Shown here: piece by piece, positions 27,335 to 36,454 of the stretch
How the letters are laid out: every line of letters starts with the position of its first letter
How positions within the stretch are numbered: position 1 is the first letter of the stretch
DNA from: an uncultured Verrucomicrobiota bacterium
GTDB taxonomy: Bacteria; Verrucomicrobiota; Verrucomicrobiia; Opitutales; Seribacteraceae
Direction of reading: 5' to 3'
NCBI GenBank assembly: GCA_902612125.1
Contig: CACMBV010000005.1
Coordinates: forward strand, 43,135-107,134
Length of the DNA: 64,000 nucleotides
The notes under the pieces: model-generated
Told to the model about the DNA's origin: nothing
The model's database searches: none
What the model saw: only the letters and a program-made list of their open reading frames with translations
Position numbers and translations under genes: made by a program

Positions 27335-27490
27335 ATGAAACCTACATACAACCCTTCCAAGATACGCCGTGCTCGTAAGTTTGGCTTCCGTAAACGCAAT
27401 TTAACAGCTTCTGGTCGCAAGGTAGTTAAAAATCGACGGCGAAAGGGTCGTGCCCGCTTAACTGCCTCGGTAGCCCGTCGTTTTAGATAG
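27335..27490 (+). CDS. rpmH: 50S ribosomal protein L34
   Basis: The 51-residue protein starts [19 protein letters not shown] and ends in an Arg/Lys-rich tail, as L34 does throughout bacteria. I use the ATG at 27335; the frame continues upstream through the tRNA strand only by chance. It is followed 14 bases later by rnpA and then yidC, the standard rpmH-rnpA-yidC order. dnaA, which often lies just upstream in other genomes, is replaced here by tRNA-Glu and uvrA. Confidence 0.95.
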   Translation: MKPTYNPSKIRRARKFGFRKRNLTASGRKVVKNRRRKGRARLTASVARRFR

Positions 27491-27504
27491 TACTTAAGAA
27501 TTTC

Positions 27505-27855
27505 GTGAGGGAAAAGTTCTCGCGGTCAATGAGACTGCATACGAAGGATGACTTCGGGAAAGTAAAAAAAAGTAACCAAAAAGCCAAAACTCCCTACTTT
27601 TGGGGACAATTCACTTACTGCCAGAAAAATGAAACTGTGAGAATAGGAATTATAGCTACGCGAAAAATAGGAGATGCACATGAACGGAACCGGGCGAGAA
27701 GATTAGTCCGTGAAATGTTCAGGAAGAATGTTCCGAAAATACAAAGTAAAGTTTCAATGATTATCTTGCCAAGAAAAGCTATGCTCGAACAAAAATTCGG
27801 AGTCTTAGAAGATGAATTTGACCGTTTTCTTGGCAAACTCGGTGTTTTGAAATGA
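27505..27855 (+). CDS. rnpA: Ribonuclease P protein component
   Basis: The 116-residue basic protein binds RNase P RNA and helps mature tRNA 5' ends. The RNR signature is clear in HERNRARRLVREMFRKN, and the N-terminal FSRSMRLHTKDDF matches the family lead. The GTG at 27505 gives the family's usual lead; the ATG at 27529 would remove eight residues. Its last 4 bases overlap the yidC start (ATGA). The RNase P RNA gene is not seen in the window. Confidence 0.93.
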   Translation: MREKFSRSMRLHTKDDFGKVKKSNQKAKTPYFWGQFTYCQKNETVRIGIIATRKIGDAHERNRARRLVREMFRKNVPKIQSKVSMIILPRKAMLEQKFGVLEDEFDRFLGKLGVLK

Positions 27856-29927
27856 AAAACTATTTGATAGGATTTTGTTTTCTGGTTGGTGCCTTTTTTC
27901 TAATATGGAAACAAAGTGAGCAGCAAATCGAAAGAACCAACGAGACAACTACTACACGCCCATTAGAAGCGGAGGATTCAAATTTTAGTTTTGCACTTGC
28001 TGAACTCAACAACTCTATAACGCAAAAACCCTTTACCGTAGGAAATGCTGGGGATGTATTGCTAAAGGAGAATTTAAAACAACCAGAAGATTTATTTCAT
28101 GAATTTTCCAATAATTTTTCTTCCCTTACTTTTACAAGCCATCTTGGATCAATACGAAATATTCATTTACATCAACACGACAGACTCAATAAATCTTATA
28201 AAATGCCCCAACCTGGAACTCCGCTATTGGGAATTTCTTTTCACAAGATGGATGGAAGTGAAATTTCTTTGCTAAGCAATAACAAAAATTTTGCAATTAA
28301 TGAAGAATCCAATGACCAAAAAATTTCTTACGAATGGATATCAAATGAGAAAATTAAAATTACGCGTGAATACTGGCGGGAACATAATTCCTCTTATGTT
28401 ATCAACCATAGAACCTCAATTGAAAATCTTAATGACTATCCGGTGCAACTGGATAAATTAAAGTTGCACCTAGGCTCAGCCTTTCAAATTCCGAGGTTGT
28501 ACAATCCATTTGACAACTCTTCAACCTACCTAAATGTGGGATATTACAACTTTGGACCTCCATTGGCCGAGGGTTGTTCCTGTGCCAAATGCAGTGGAAG
28601 AATTGACGGTGAAGCCGAGGAATTCATACAACTTAATGAAATGGGCACAAATGGAAAAATGGAACCTAGACTTTTATCCGAAGCTAAATGGGTTTGTGTT
28701 AATAATCAATTTTTCGTCAATTTAATCCGCCCCGTTCATTCTTTAGGTGAAATACTTGTTGAGGGTGAATCTGTTAAAAACAATGATTCAAATACAACTG
28801 ATACTCAATCAGGAGTTGGAGGTAAGATTACATTTGCTTTAGGAGTTTTGGCACCCGGCGAGAAGCGAAATCTAGATTTTGAAGTTTATTCGGGACCCAA
28901 AGATTATAAATTACTTTCTGAATTAGGCTCCGACCAAAATAAGGTAATGCAGTTTGGAGTCTTTTGGTGGATCTCAGAGCCACTAAGCTATTTACTTAAT
29001 TTGTTCAGTGGTATGCTCGGAGGTTATGGATTGGGTATCATTGTTCTGACTATCTTGATGAAGCTTATTCTTTGGCCTTTGACTGCCAAAGCCACCCGTT
29101 CCCAGAAAAAAATGCAGGCTTTACAGGAACCAATGGCTGCTCTTCGTGAAAAACACAAAGGAAGTCCGCAAAAACTGAATCAGGAAATGATGAAGTTTTA
29201 CAAGGAGCATAAGGTAAATCCATTTGCGGGTTGTTGGCCGATAATGATTCAGATACCCATCTTTTTAGGAATGTTTTGGATGCTCCGGTCGGCGGCAGAA
29301 CTTTATGGGCAGGATTTCTTATGGGCCAGAGATCTTTCCGAGCAAGATCAGATTGCAGAAATCTTTGGATTTTCTGCCAATTTACTTCCGATCCTTATGG
29401 TTGTCACACAATGGTTTCAGATGCGACTTACCCCGATGCAACTTGGACCCCAAATGAGTGAGGCACAAAGAATCAATGCGAAAATGATGCGGTTCATGCC
29501 TTTCATGTTTCTCATTTTCCTCTATTTCTTTTCTTCTGCCTTGGTTCTATATTGGACAGTTCAAAATCTGATGACCATCCTGCAGACATTGGTTACCAAA
29601 AAGGAACCTCTCAAGGGTGAGAAAACTAAGAAAATTGAAAGTACTACAGGGGATAAGTTTGATCGAAATATCGGGACGGTGGCAAAACACGGTTTGCAAG
29701 AAATGAGTGACGAAGAGAGAAAGCACAGAAATTTCCTTGGATTGAAACTGAAAGCTCCCCTGAAACTAGAAGAATTAGATCGATTGTATAAACAAAGACT
29801 GTCTAATTACTCCGATGATAAACTGGCAGAAATGACTTCATCCAAGAGAAAATCCTCTTTGGAGAAAAAGGAAAAAACGAAGCAGGCGTATAAATTCTTA
29901 AGAGAACGAATGAAAAAAGGTACTTGA
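27852..29927 (+). CDS. yidC: Membrane protein insertase YidC with an unusual C-terminal extension
   Basis: YidC inserts proteins into the inner membrane. The 691-residue protein has an N-terminal membrane helix (YLIGFCFLVGAFFLIWK), a large periplasmic beta domain (about 60-360) and the conserved insertase core with five helices, including FGVFWWISEPLSYLLNLF, GYGLGIIVLTILMKLILWPLT and MIQIPIFLGMFWML. Two features are odd: a C-x-C-x2-C cluster at residues 242-247 in the periplasmic domain, and a tail of about 100 residues whose end resembles a J domain with SDD (654-656) in the place of HPD. The gene follows rnpA with a 4-base overlap. yidD, which often lies between rnpA and yidC, is absent. 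Confidence 0.94.
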   Translation: MKNYLIGFCFLVGAFFLIWKQSEQQIERTNETTTTRPLEAEDSNFSFALAELNNSITQKPFTVGNAGDVLLKENLKQPEDLFHEFSNNFSSLTFTSHLGSIRNIHLHQHDRLNKSYKMPQPGTPLLGISFHKMDGSEISLLSNNKNFAINEESNDQKISYEWISNEKIKITREYWREHNSSYVINHRTSIENLNDYPVQLDKLKLHLGSAFQIPRLYNPFDNSSTYLNVGYYNFGPPLAEGCSCAKCSGRIDGEAEEFIQLNEMGTNGKMEPRLLSEAKWVCVNNQFFVNLIRPVHSLGEILVEGESVKNNDSNTTDTQSGVGGKITFALGVLAPGEKRNLDFEVYSGPKDYKLLSELGSDQNKVMQFGVFWWISEPLSYLLNLFSGMLGGYGLGIIVLTILMKLILWPLTAKATRSQKKMQALQEPMAALREKHKGSPQKLNQEMMKFYKEHKVNPFAGCWPIMIQIPIFLGMFWMLRSAAELYGQDFLWARDLSEQDQIAEIFGFSANLLPILMVVTQWFQMRLTPMQLGPQMSEAQRINAKMMRFMPFMFLIFLYFFSSALVLYWTVQNLMTILQTLVTKKEPLKGEKTKKIESTTGDKFDRNIGTVAKHGLQEMSDEERKHRNFLGLKLKAPLKLEELDRLYKQRLSNYSDDKLAEMTSSKRKSSLEKKEKTKQAYKFLRERMKKGT

Positions 29928-29959
29928 CGAATTTAGATTCCTGAAATCAATCACATCAC

Positions 29960-30712
29960 ATGGCTGGACATAGTAAATGGGCAACAACCAAGCGACACAA
30001 AGCGGCAGTTGATGCAAAAAGAGGTAAAATCTTTAGTGTGTTTAGCAAAGAAATTTCTTTGGCAACTCGCGACGGAGGTAAAGACCCGGAATTTAATCCA
30101 AGACTACGAACCCTCATCACTAAAGCGAAACAGGCGAACATGCCTGCGGATAATATTGATCGTGCGATCAAAAAAGGTGCAGGAGAGTTGGGCGGTGTTA
30201 CCTTTGAGGAACTTTTGTATGAAGGATATGGTCCAGGCGGCATTGGTTTGATCGTTGAAGTAACAACAGACAACAAAAATAGATCAGCTTCCGAGGTACG
30301 CAGTATTTTTTCAAAAGGAGGGGGAAATTTAGCCGGGGCGGGTGCGTTGGCTTTCAATTTCAAAAGGAGGGGTCAGTTTCTCATTGCGAAGGATAAGATG
30401 GATGAGGATTCGATTACGGAGTTGGCTTTGGATAATGATGCTGAGGATATCATTTCAGAAAGCGACCATTATGAAATTGTTTGCGAGACTGCACAGTATG
30501 ATGCACTTGCAGAAGCCTTGAATATGGCAGGAGTAGAAGCGGATTCATCCGAGTTAGCCTATTTACCAAAAAATGTTGTCCAGATTAGCAGCGCGGAATC
30601 TGCCAAGAAAGTTCTGAAATTAGTTGAATCTCTTGAAGACTTGGAAGATGTAAAAGCTGTCCATGGTAATTATGACATGGATGAGTCTTTGCTCGAAACA
30701 ATTTCTGGCTAA
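29960..30712 (+). CDS. YebC/PmpR-family protein
   Basis: The 250-residue protein begins MAGHSKWATTKRHKAAVDAKRGKIF, the near-invariant family start, and contains NMPADNIDRAIKKGAGE, YEGYGPGG and the SALAFNFKRRG region in variant form. Members act as transcriptional regulators or, as more recent work on the family reports, help translation through difficult motifs; which applies here is not visible. It lies 32 bases after yidC and 40 before metX-metW. Confidence 0.95.
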   Translation: MAGHSKWATTKRHKAAVDAKRGKIFSVFSKEISLATRDGGKDPEFNPRLRTLITKAKQANMPADNIDRAIKKGAGELGGVTFEELLYEGYGPGGIGLIVEVTTDNKNRSASEVRSIFSKGGGNLAGAGALAFNFKRRGQFLIAKDKMDEDSITELALDNDAEDIISESDHYEIVCETAQYDALAEALNMAGVEADSSELAYLPKNVVQISSAESAKKVLKLVESLEDLEDVKAVHGNYDMDESLLETISG

Positions 30713-30752
30713 CTTGTAAAGTTGGGGGAAATCCTTTACCACCCTCAATGCA

Positions 30753-32555
30753 ATGATTCAAAAAGATAGCGAATATACAGATTCTTCAAGGCATGTTGGC
30801 TTGGTGAAAGAGAAATCTTTTTCATATCCAGAAACTTTTGCGGTGGATGGTGGTCATTTGAATGGTTTTACGCTGGCGTATGAAACCTATGGAGAACTGA
30901 ACGCAGAGGGAAACAATGCGATTCTCATATGCCATGCATTGACAGGGGATCATCATGTTGCTGGGGTTTATTCAGAGAAAGATTCCAAACCGGGTTGGTG
31001 GAATCATGTAGTTGGACCAAATAAACCCATAGATACCAACAAATTTTTTGTGATATGCTCAAACTGCTTAGGTGCATGCAGGGGTTCAACCGGACCATCT
31101 TCAAATTCATCCTGCGATGAAATATATGGAGCCAATTTTCCTGACTTGAGTATCAGTGATATGATACGGGCACAAAAACTGCTGCTTGAACATCTTGCAG
31201 TTTTCAAGCTTTTTGCGGTAGTCGGGGGAAGCATGGGAGGGATGCAGGCACTGCAGTGGATTTTTGAATATCCGGATTTCCCCCAAAAGGCGATTATCAT
31301 TGCAGCGACCGCACAGCACTCTGTCCAGACAATCGCTTTCAATGAAGCAGGTAGGCGATCGGTTAGAGGAGACCCTGATTGGAAAGAAGGAAATTATGAC
31401 TCAGAGCAAGGGCCCGGCAATGGCCTTTCAGTTGCGAGGATGATGGCTCACATTACTTATCTTTCTGACCGTGGAATGGAAGAGAAATTTGGCGGGGAAA
31501 AAAGATTGGATTCACAAAGTGATTTTGAATTCAGTGTCCAGAGATATTTAGATTACCAGGGTGCGAAATTTATTAACCGTTTTGACGCAAATTCATATTT
31601 GAAACTAACCGAGACATTGGACCGCTTTGATTTGGTTGGAGAAAATGGTCTCTCCGAAAATTTAAAAAATGTGGAAGCAAACACCTTGGTAATTGCTTTT
31701 TCAAGTGATTGGCTGTATACTCCATCACAAAATAAGAACATTGCCAGAGCCCTACAATCTAAAGGAAAACAAGCTTCTTACATCCAAATTGATGACATGC
31801 ACGGGCATGACTCCTTTTTGATAGATTCAGTACCATTTCTACGAGCAGTGCGATTGTTTCTGGAAGGTGGCAAATACGCAGAAGGTGACCAATCAGAGAC
31901 TGATGGTTTCAGGAAGCTAAAAAATCGATATGAGGTAAAAAAAGAAGCCGATTTTAAAGTCATCGATAATTGGGTGGAGGATGGTTCCAAAGTTTTAGAT
32001 CTGGGTTGCGGTCGCGGGATATTACTTGAGCATCTCCGAGAAACCAAGGGAGTCAGTGGACTGGGCTTTGACTTGAGTCTTGAAAAATCAATATCCTGTA
32101 TTTCAAGGGGTGTCTCAGTAAATCAGGAGGATATTCGTCAGGGCCTAAAGTATTTTGAAGATGATTCATTTGATTGGGTCATTTTTTCCAGAATGGTGGA
32201 AGAGCTCCCAGAACCTGGGGAAGTTCTCAAAGAAGCTCTACGTGTGGGTAAGAGAGTTGCAGTCAGCTTCGTCAATCACGGATATTGGAAGAATCGGCTG
32301 AATTTCATATTCAGGGGGAAACGTGTTTACAACGAGGTTTATCCTCATCGATGGGAGAGCAGTCATTTGAGTAATCATTTTTCCATAAGTGAATTCGAGG
32401 AGTTTTGTGTTAACCTGAAAGACATTTTATCTGGACATACAGCACGAATTGGAAGAAAAGTTTTTCATATGGGAGACTGGATCGGCGTGTGTAAGCGATT
32501 GCCAAATCTTAGGGCAGGGTTGGCGATTTATGAAATTGTCAAGGAGAAGGGGTGA
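30753..32555 (+). CDS. metX: Homoserine O-acetyltransferase fused to MetW methyltransferase-like domain
   Basis: The 600-residue protein joins two proteins that are usually separate. Residues 1-375 are MetX, an alpha/beta hydrolase that acylates homoserine in Met synthesis: nucleophile S160 in GGSMGGMQAL, the Asp in SSDWLYTP and His352 in MHGHDS, with NCLGACRGSTGPSS. From about residue 390 the MetW part starts: RYEVKKEADFKVIDNWV, the SAM-site-like LDLGCGRG at 415-422, then FDLS and IFSRMVEELPEPGEVL. MetW is known as an essential or enhancing partner of MetX in some bacteria, so the fusion fixes 1:1 stoichiometry. The stop lies one base from the stop of the convergent rhomboid gene. Confidence 0.94.
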   Translation: MIQKDSEYTDSSRHVGLVKEKSFSYPETFAVDGGHLNGFTLAYETYGELNAEGNNAILICHALTGDHHVAGVYSEKDSKPGWWNHVVGPNKPIDTNKFFVICSNCLGACRGSTGPSSNSSCDEIYGANFPDLSISDMIRAQKLLLEHLAVFKLFAVVGGSMGGMQALQWIFEYPDFPQKAIIIAATAQHSVQTIAFNEAGRRSVRGDPDWKEGNYDSEQGPGNGLSVARMMAHITYLSDRGMEEKFGGEKRLDSQSDFEFSVQRYLDYQGAKFINRFDANSYLKLTETLDRFDLVGENGLSENLKNVEANTLVIAFSSDWLYTPSQNKNIARALQSKGKQASYIQIDDMHGHDSFLIDSVPFLRAVRLFLEGGKYAEGDQSETDGFRKLKNRYEVKKEADFKVIDNWVEDGSKVLDLGCGRGILLEHLRETKGVSGLGFDLSLEKSISCISRGVSVNQEDIRQGLKYFEDDSFDWVIFSRMVEELPEPGEVLKEALRVGKRVAVSFVNHGYWKNRLNFIFRGKRVYNEVYPHRWESSHLSNHFSISEFEEFCVNLKDILSGHTARIGRKVFHMGDWIGVCKRLPNLRAGLAIYEIVKEKG

Positions 32556-32556
32556 T

Positions 32557-33435
32557 TCACATTTTGCCTCGATTCCATCGATAGGCAGATCCATATCCCC
32601 ACCCTAATCCGACAACCAGTCCTCCGGCGTGGGCCCAATTGGCAACGCTGCCGAAAATCCCAGTAAAACACACAAGAAAAAAGCCAAATATAAACATTGC
32701 AATGGTTGGGTCTAACTGAAAACCATCTCCCGGGTCCAATTTCGATTTGATCCAGACATACCCAAACAGACCGAAAACTACTCCAGACATACCTCCAAAA
32801 TTGGGGCCAGAAATAATAAATTGTGAAAAATTTGAAAAGATGGCCAAAATAGCCACAAAGGTTACAAAAAATTTGCATCCTTTTTTAGCTTCAATTTGGT
32901 TACCCAGATCATGTAGCCAAAACATGTTCATCAAAATATGCCAGAAACCAAAGTGGAGAAATATGGGAGTAATCAACCGCCATATTTCTCCTGATAATAC
33001 TTCAGAAAGTTGTCCCCCCATAGTCTCTGACATAAACAACTTGCCCACCGCTTGAGTATTTTTTCCAAATGCTGAAAGAAGAAAAACCCCAACACTGGTG
33101 ATAATCAGTGAAAGAGTAACGGGGCCAGGACCGTGACGCATTGTTTTCCAGCGATCTCTAAAGTTTAATTCCTTAAATCTCGATTTTTTTGAAATTGGAT
33201 TTTGTTGGGTGCTTTGAGTAGGAGAGGAACTCAAAAAAATTGGATCTTCAGGATTCTTGGAAAATTGCGATTGTTTCTCGATGGCAAAATCAATTTTATC
33301 CTCATCTGCTACCCATACGGTCCACGCATTTAGACCGTCATCTTCTTCCAAAGAAGAATCAATCTCATGATTCTTTAGGTATTCCCAAAACCGTAATGCA
33401 AGTTTTTCTTGTTCAAACTGTCCGACTTTGCGCAT
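32557..33435 (-). CDS. Rhomboid family intramembrane serine protease
   Basis: The 292-residue protein begins with a cytoplasmic GlpG-like N-domain (WVADEDKIDFAIE), then six or so membrane helices. The rhomboid signatures are all present: HILMN (H-x3-N) in the second helix, GMSG with the nucleophilic Ser in FGGMSGVVFGLFGY, and the catalytic His in NWAHAGGLVVGLGWG. It cleaves transmembrane substrates. It is the last gene of a tight minus-strand set with the site-2-type protease (16 bases) and a TPR protein. The substrate is unknown. Confidence 0.93.
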   Translation of the reverse strand: MRKVGQFEQEKLALRFWEYLKNHEIDSSLEEDDGLNAWTVWVADEDKIDFAIEKQSQFSKNPEDPIFLSSSPTQSTQQNPISKKSRFKELNFRDRWKTMRHGPGPVTLSLIITSVGVFLLSAFGKNTQAVGKLFMSETMGGQLSEVLSGEIWRLITPIFLHFGFWHILMNMFWLHDLGNQIEAKKGCKFFVTFVAILAIFSNFSQFIISGPNFGGMSGVVFGLFGYVWIKSKLDPGDGFQLDPTIAMFIFGFFLVCFTGIFGSVANWAHAGGLVVGLGWGYGSAYRWNRGKM

Positions 33436-33451
33436 TACCTAAAAATAAGAA

Positions 33452-34093
33452 CTAACTTTGCAATAGCGAGAAAATGCCGAAGAAAATTGAATTAAGTCTT
33501 TCTATGCCATTTCCCATTACATTTTGGAAAGCAGGGATATTTATAAGTAAGATCAATGCAAAGAAGCCATATTTAGAAAATTTTAAAAAGGTTTCATCCT
33601 TCATGTTTATGACATTTTTAAGAATGTGAGAACCGTCCAATGGAGGAATGGGTAGAAGGTTGAATAGAAAGAGTACGGCATTAAGAGAAATAACTTGATA
33701 TAACAGCATTAATCCCGATTCCCCCAAAGGGATAATTCGATTAAACAATCCAAAGCTAAGTGAACAGACTAGAGCAATGGAAAGATTTGATAGGGGTCCG
33801 GCAATGGTTATGAGGATGTCATCGCGTTTTTTAGTCTCTCGATTAGGCAAGGAAATTTGGACCGGTTTTCCCCATCCGATAATTGCAAAGCCCGGACTTG
33901 CAAAAATCATAATGAGCGGGATGAGTAGAGTTCCAATTGGGTCAACATGAGACCGGGGATCTAAGGTTACTCGTCCCTGCTCTTTTGGTAAGGGGTCCCC
34001 CAATTTATTTGCCACCCAGGCATGCGCCCATTCATGAATCGTTATACAAACAATTAATAACAGAAACAGGATTATTTTTTGTTCCTCTGACAC
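33452..34093 (-). CDS. Site-2-type (M50) intramembrane metalloprotease
   Basis: The 213-residue membrane protein carries the zinc-binding H20-E-W-A-H24 motif in its first helix and the third zinc-ligand region NLLPIPPLDGSHIL near the C-terminus, with GPLSNLSIAL between them. It has no PDZ domain and belongs to the compact peptidase M50B group. Such enzymes cut membrane-anchored anti-sigma factors or clear remnant peptides. It lies 16 bases upstream of the rhomboid gene and 23 downstream of the TPR gene. Confidence 0.93.
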   Translation of the reverse strand: MSEEQKIILFLLLIVCITIHEWAHAWVANKLGDPLPKEQGRVTLDPRSHVDPIGTLLIPLIMIFASPGFAIIGWGKPVQISLPNRETKKRDDILITIAGPLSNLSIALVCSLSFGLFNRIIPLGESGLMLLYQVISLNAVLFLFNLLPIPPLDGSHILKNVINMKDETFLKFSKYGFFALILLINIPAFQNVMGNGIERLNSIFFGIFSLLQS

Positions 34094-34116
34094 TCAATCT
34101 GAAACAGAAAATTGTC

Positions 34117-35172
34117 TCATTTTCTGGTATTTACAATGAGGCGAATTTTCCCATCTGAATTTTGTTGTGCACTTATTTGGTCAGCATAAATAGCTTTGAT
34201 TAGGTTTTCTTCTCTAAGTGTCTCAGTCACTTTTTTTAAACGGGCAAGATGTGGATCATAAAATAAAGACCTGATCAAACCGGTTTTTTTAGTTTGTTTG
34301 GCAGGTGGAGTTTTTTTTGGGTTTGATTTGGCTTTAATTGAGTTCAGTAATGTTCTCCTTGAGTTTGCGAGTGACTTTGTGGAGACTTCTTCGATCAAAA
34401 GCCTTGCCTCTTTTTCTTGGTTTAATTCCACCATGATCCGAGCTCTACAGAGTTTGATGTAGTCGATTTCAGGGTCGCTAAGTATTGATTTAAAGTCTCC
34501 GGTTAGTTTATTCCATTCCAGTAGGGCAGCATTGGAATCTGCTTCGGAACAATCGAAGAAGCTTTGTGCAAAACGTAGTCTATATTCGAAGGATTGTGGT
34601 TTCTTTTCGGCAGCTTTTGCAAAGCATTCGTGGGCAAATAATTCGATCGATTTTTTACCCAAGATTTGAGTATCGGCTAGTTGTTCTGCGAATAAATATA
34701 AGAAGTTACCTAGATGAAAGTGATATTCTGCCACAGATGGATTTATCTGAACGGCTGATGTGAAAAAAGGGAGGGCATCAAGCGGTCTATTTTGCTCCAC
34801 TAGAAAATTCCCTATTTGCTGCTTTACCACAGCAAGTTTTGGATTTAACGAGTCAGCCTTTAAGAAAAATCCTATGGCATGGTTTTCTTGGCCAACCTTG
34901 TTCAAAAACTTCCCGTAAAGTATCAAGGCGTTGGTGTCATTTGGGTTTTCGGCTAGGTGGGCTTCATAGAGAGCAACTAATTCCTGTGCATTTCTACTTA
35001 ATTCCCTGGCATCTAAAGCTACAGAATTTGATGAAAAGAACTTCTTTTCATAATCGATTATTTTTAGGAGGTTTCTATCCGCAAGAGAGTACTCATCACC
35101 TCCACAAACCCTCCCCAATAAGCATGCCAAGATAAGGATTCTAAAAGCTTTAAATGGTCGTTGAAATATCAT
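34117..35172 (-). CDS. Secreted or membrane-anchored TPR protein
   Basis: With the ATG at 35172 the product has 351 residues; the longer frame to 35244 would start in the divergent promoter region. The start gives a signal-type segment (AFRILILACLLGRVCGG) with a cysteine after it that could be a lipid attachment site, although the spacing is not textbook. TPR-like helix pairs occur at about 70-210 (NALILYGKFLNKVGQENHAIGFFLKADSLNP, LDALPFFTSAVQINPSVAEYHFHLGN). The C-terminal 90 residues are basic and unlike TPR. It heads the intramembrane protease operon. The function is unknown; a scaffold role is inferred. Confidence 0.78.
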   Translation of the reverse strand: MIFQRPFKAFRILILACLLGRVCGGDEYSLADRNLLKIIDYEKKFFSSNSVALDARELSRNAQELVALYEAHLAENPNDTNALILYGKFLNKVGQENHAIGFFLKADSLNPKLAVVKQQIGNFLVEQNRPLDALPFFTSAVQINPSVAEYHFHLGNFLYLFAEQLADTQILGKKSIELFAHECFAKAAEKKPQSFEYRLRFAQSFFDCSEADSNAALLEWNKLTGDFKSILSDPEIDYIKLCRARIMVELNQEKEARLLIEEVSTKSLANSRRTLLNSIKAKSNPKKTPPAKQTKKTGLIRSLFYDPHLARLKKVTETLREENLIKAIYADQISAQQNSDGKIRLIVNTRK

Positions 35173-35254
35173 CTTCGATAGGACATGGTTACTTTCTTTG
35201 ATGAGATCAAAATTTACAAGCTTCTTAGCTAAGTTAATCTTCATAAGATATTTT

Positions 35255-36391
35255 ATGTATTCCAGGCTTTTACTTTTACTTTTTATTACGCTGCCAAATC
35301 TCTACTCCAAAAGTATTGATCAGTGGTCAACAGAAATAACTTATCAGGAAGTTATTGAGCGTGCTAAGGGAGGCTCTTCTTATTTTCAGGGACTCCTCGG
35401 TGTTTTTTTGCGTTCTGGAGAATTTGGCAGTTCAGTGAACATCAATTTGTCCAAGCAATGGTCGGAAGTCTCTCATCGAAATTCTCATCCTTTTGGTTCC
35501 TATAATTTAGCGAATATTGCTATGCTCGAGGGAGATTTTGCCAAAGCAACACAATACTATCAAGATGCAGCCTTGTTGCTTCAAAGAAAAGCTTCCAGCG
35601 GCGACGCAGTGTCAATGTACTGCATGGGTGAAATTGATTTTCAAGTGATCCCCACCAATATTTCGAGGGCGTTGGAGTGGTTCAAAAAATCCTCAGACTT
35701 AGGGTATCCGCAAGCTCAGGCAACGCTTGGAGCCTTATATTTAAAGGGATTACCTGGTTTATTGCCTAAGAACACAAAGGAGGGCATCAGGCTTCTTGCA
35801 AAGGCCGTGAGGAAAAAGTCACTCACGGCAAGATTTAATCTTGGTATGGCTTATCTGAACGGGGATGGGATCAAAGCAGATACGGTGAAGGCAGTTCAGT
35901 GGTTGCGGGTTGCAGAGGGGCAAAACTTTGCTGAAGCTCAGTATACGCTGGGGATCCTCTTGCTTGAAGGAAAAGGTGGGGTAGAAAAAAACACCGTGGA
36001 AGGTCTTGCATTTTTGCAAAAAGCCTCCGCTCAAAATCATCAATTAGCCACCCGCTATCTGGAAAAATATCAAGGAGTTAACGGGATTGTATCTCCATCC
36101 CCTTTTCCGATTAACTTTTCAGCAAATGATCAGGAAAGGCTCGAAAATGCCAAAAAAGCTTACACCGGAGTCGGTTCAAGCAAAGATTATGACAAAGCAT
36201 TTGCCCTGTTTTACCCATTGGCAAAAAGCGGAAATGCGGAGGCTGCTCGTTTTGTTGGATTGATGAAATTTTCAGGCAAAGGGACGATCAAGAATATAAG
36301 GGAAGCAAGGCAATGGTTATCAGTTGCTTCCCAAAAAGGTGACAAGCCAGCGAAGCAGCTTCTGGAAAAATATCAGTCCTTATTCCAGTGA
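35255..36391 (+). CDS. Secreted Sel1-like repeat protein
   Basis: The start at 35255 gives 378 residues with a signal peptide (YSRLLLLLFITLPNLYS); the longer frame to 35198 runs into the divergent gene. Residues 110-300 and 325-375 consist of Sel1-type repeats of about 36 residues (SRALEWFKKSSDLGYPQAQATLGALYLKGLPG, AVQWLRVAEGQNFAEAQYTLGILLLEGKGG). Such alpha-helical solenoids mediate protein contacts in the periplasm or at the surface. It is divergent from the TPR-S2P-rhomboid operon, with 82 bases between starts; a shared promoter region is likely but no boxes are clear. Confidence 0.85.
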   Translation: MYSRLLLLLFITLPNLYSKSIDQWSTEITYQEVIERAKGGSSYFQGLLGVFLRSGEFGSSVNINLSKQWSEVSHRNSHPFGSYNLANIAMLEGDFAKATQYYQDAALLLQRKASSGDAVSMYCMGEIDFQVIPTNISRALEWFKKSSDLGYPQAQATLGALYLKGLPGLLPKNTKEGIRLLAKAVRKKSLTARFNLGMAYLNGDGIKADTVKAVQWLRVAEGQNFAEAQYTLGILLLEGKGGVEKNTVEGLAFLQKASAQNHQLATRYLEKYQGVNGIVSPSPFPINFSANDQERLENAKKAYTGVGSSKDYDKAFALFYPLAKSGNAEAARFVGLMKFSGKGTIKNIREARQWLSVASQKGDKPAKQLLEKYQSLFQ

Positions 36392-36454
36392 TTTAGAAAA
36401 TAATTTTTCCAATAATCCAGAGCATTGTAATGTTAATGCTTCAACCAATTATGT

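Noticed and set aside
30713..30752. SAM-type riboswitch before the methionine gene metX-metW
   Set aside because: Only 40 bases separate it from the preceding gene, and no riboswitch core fits.
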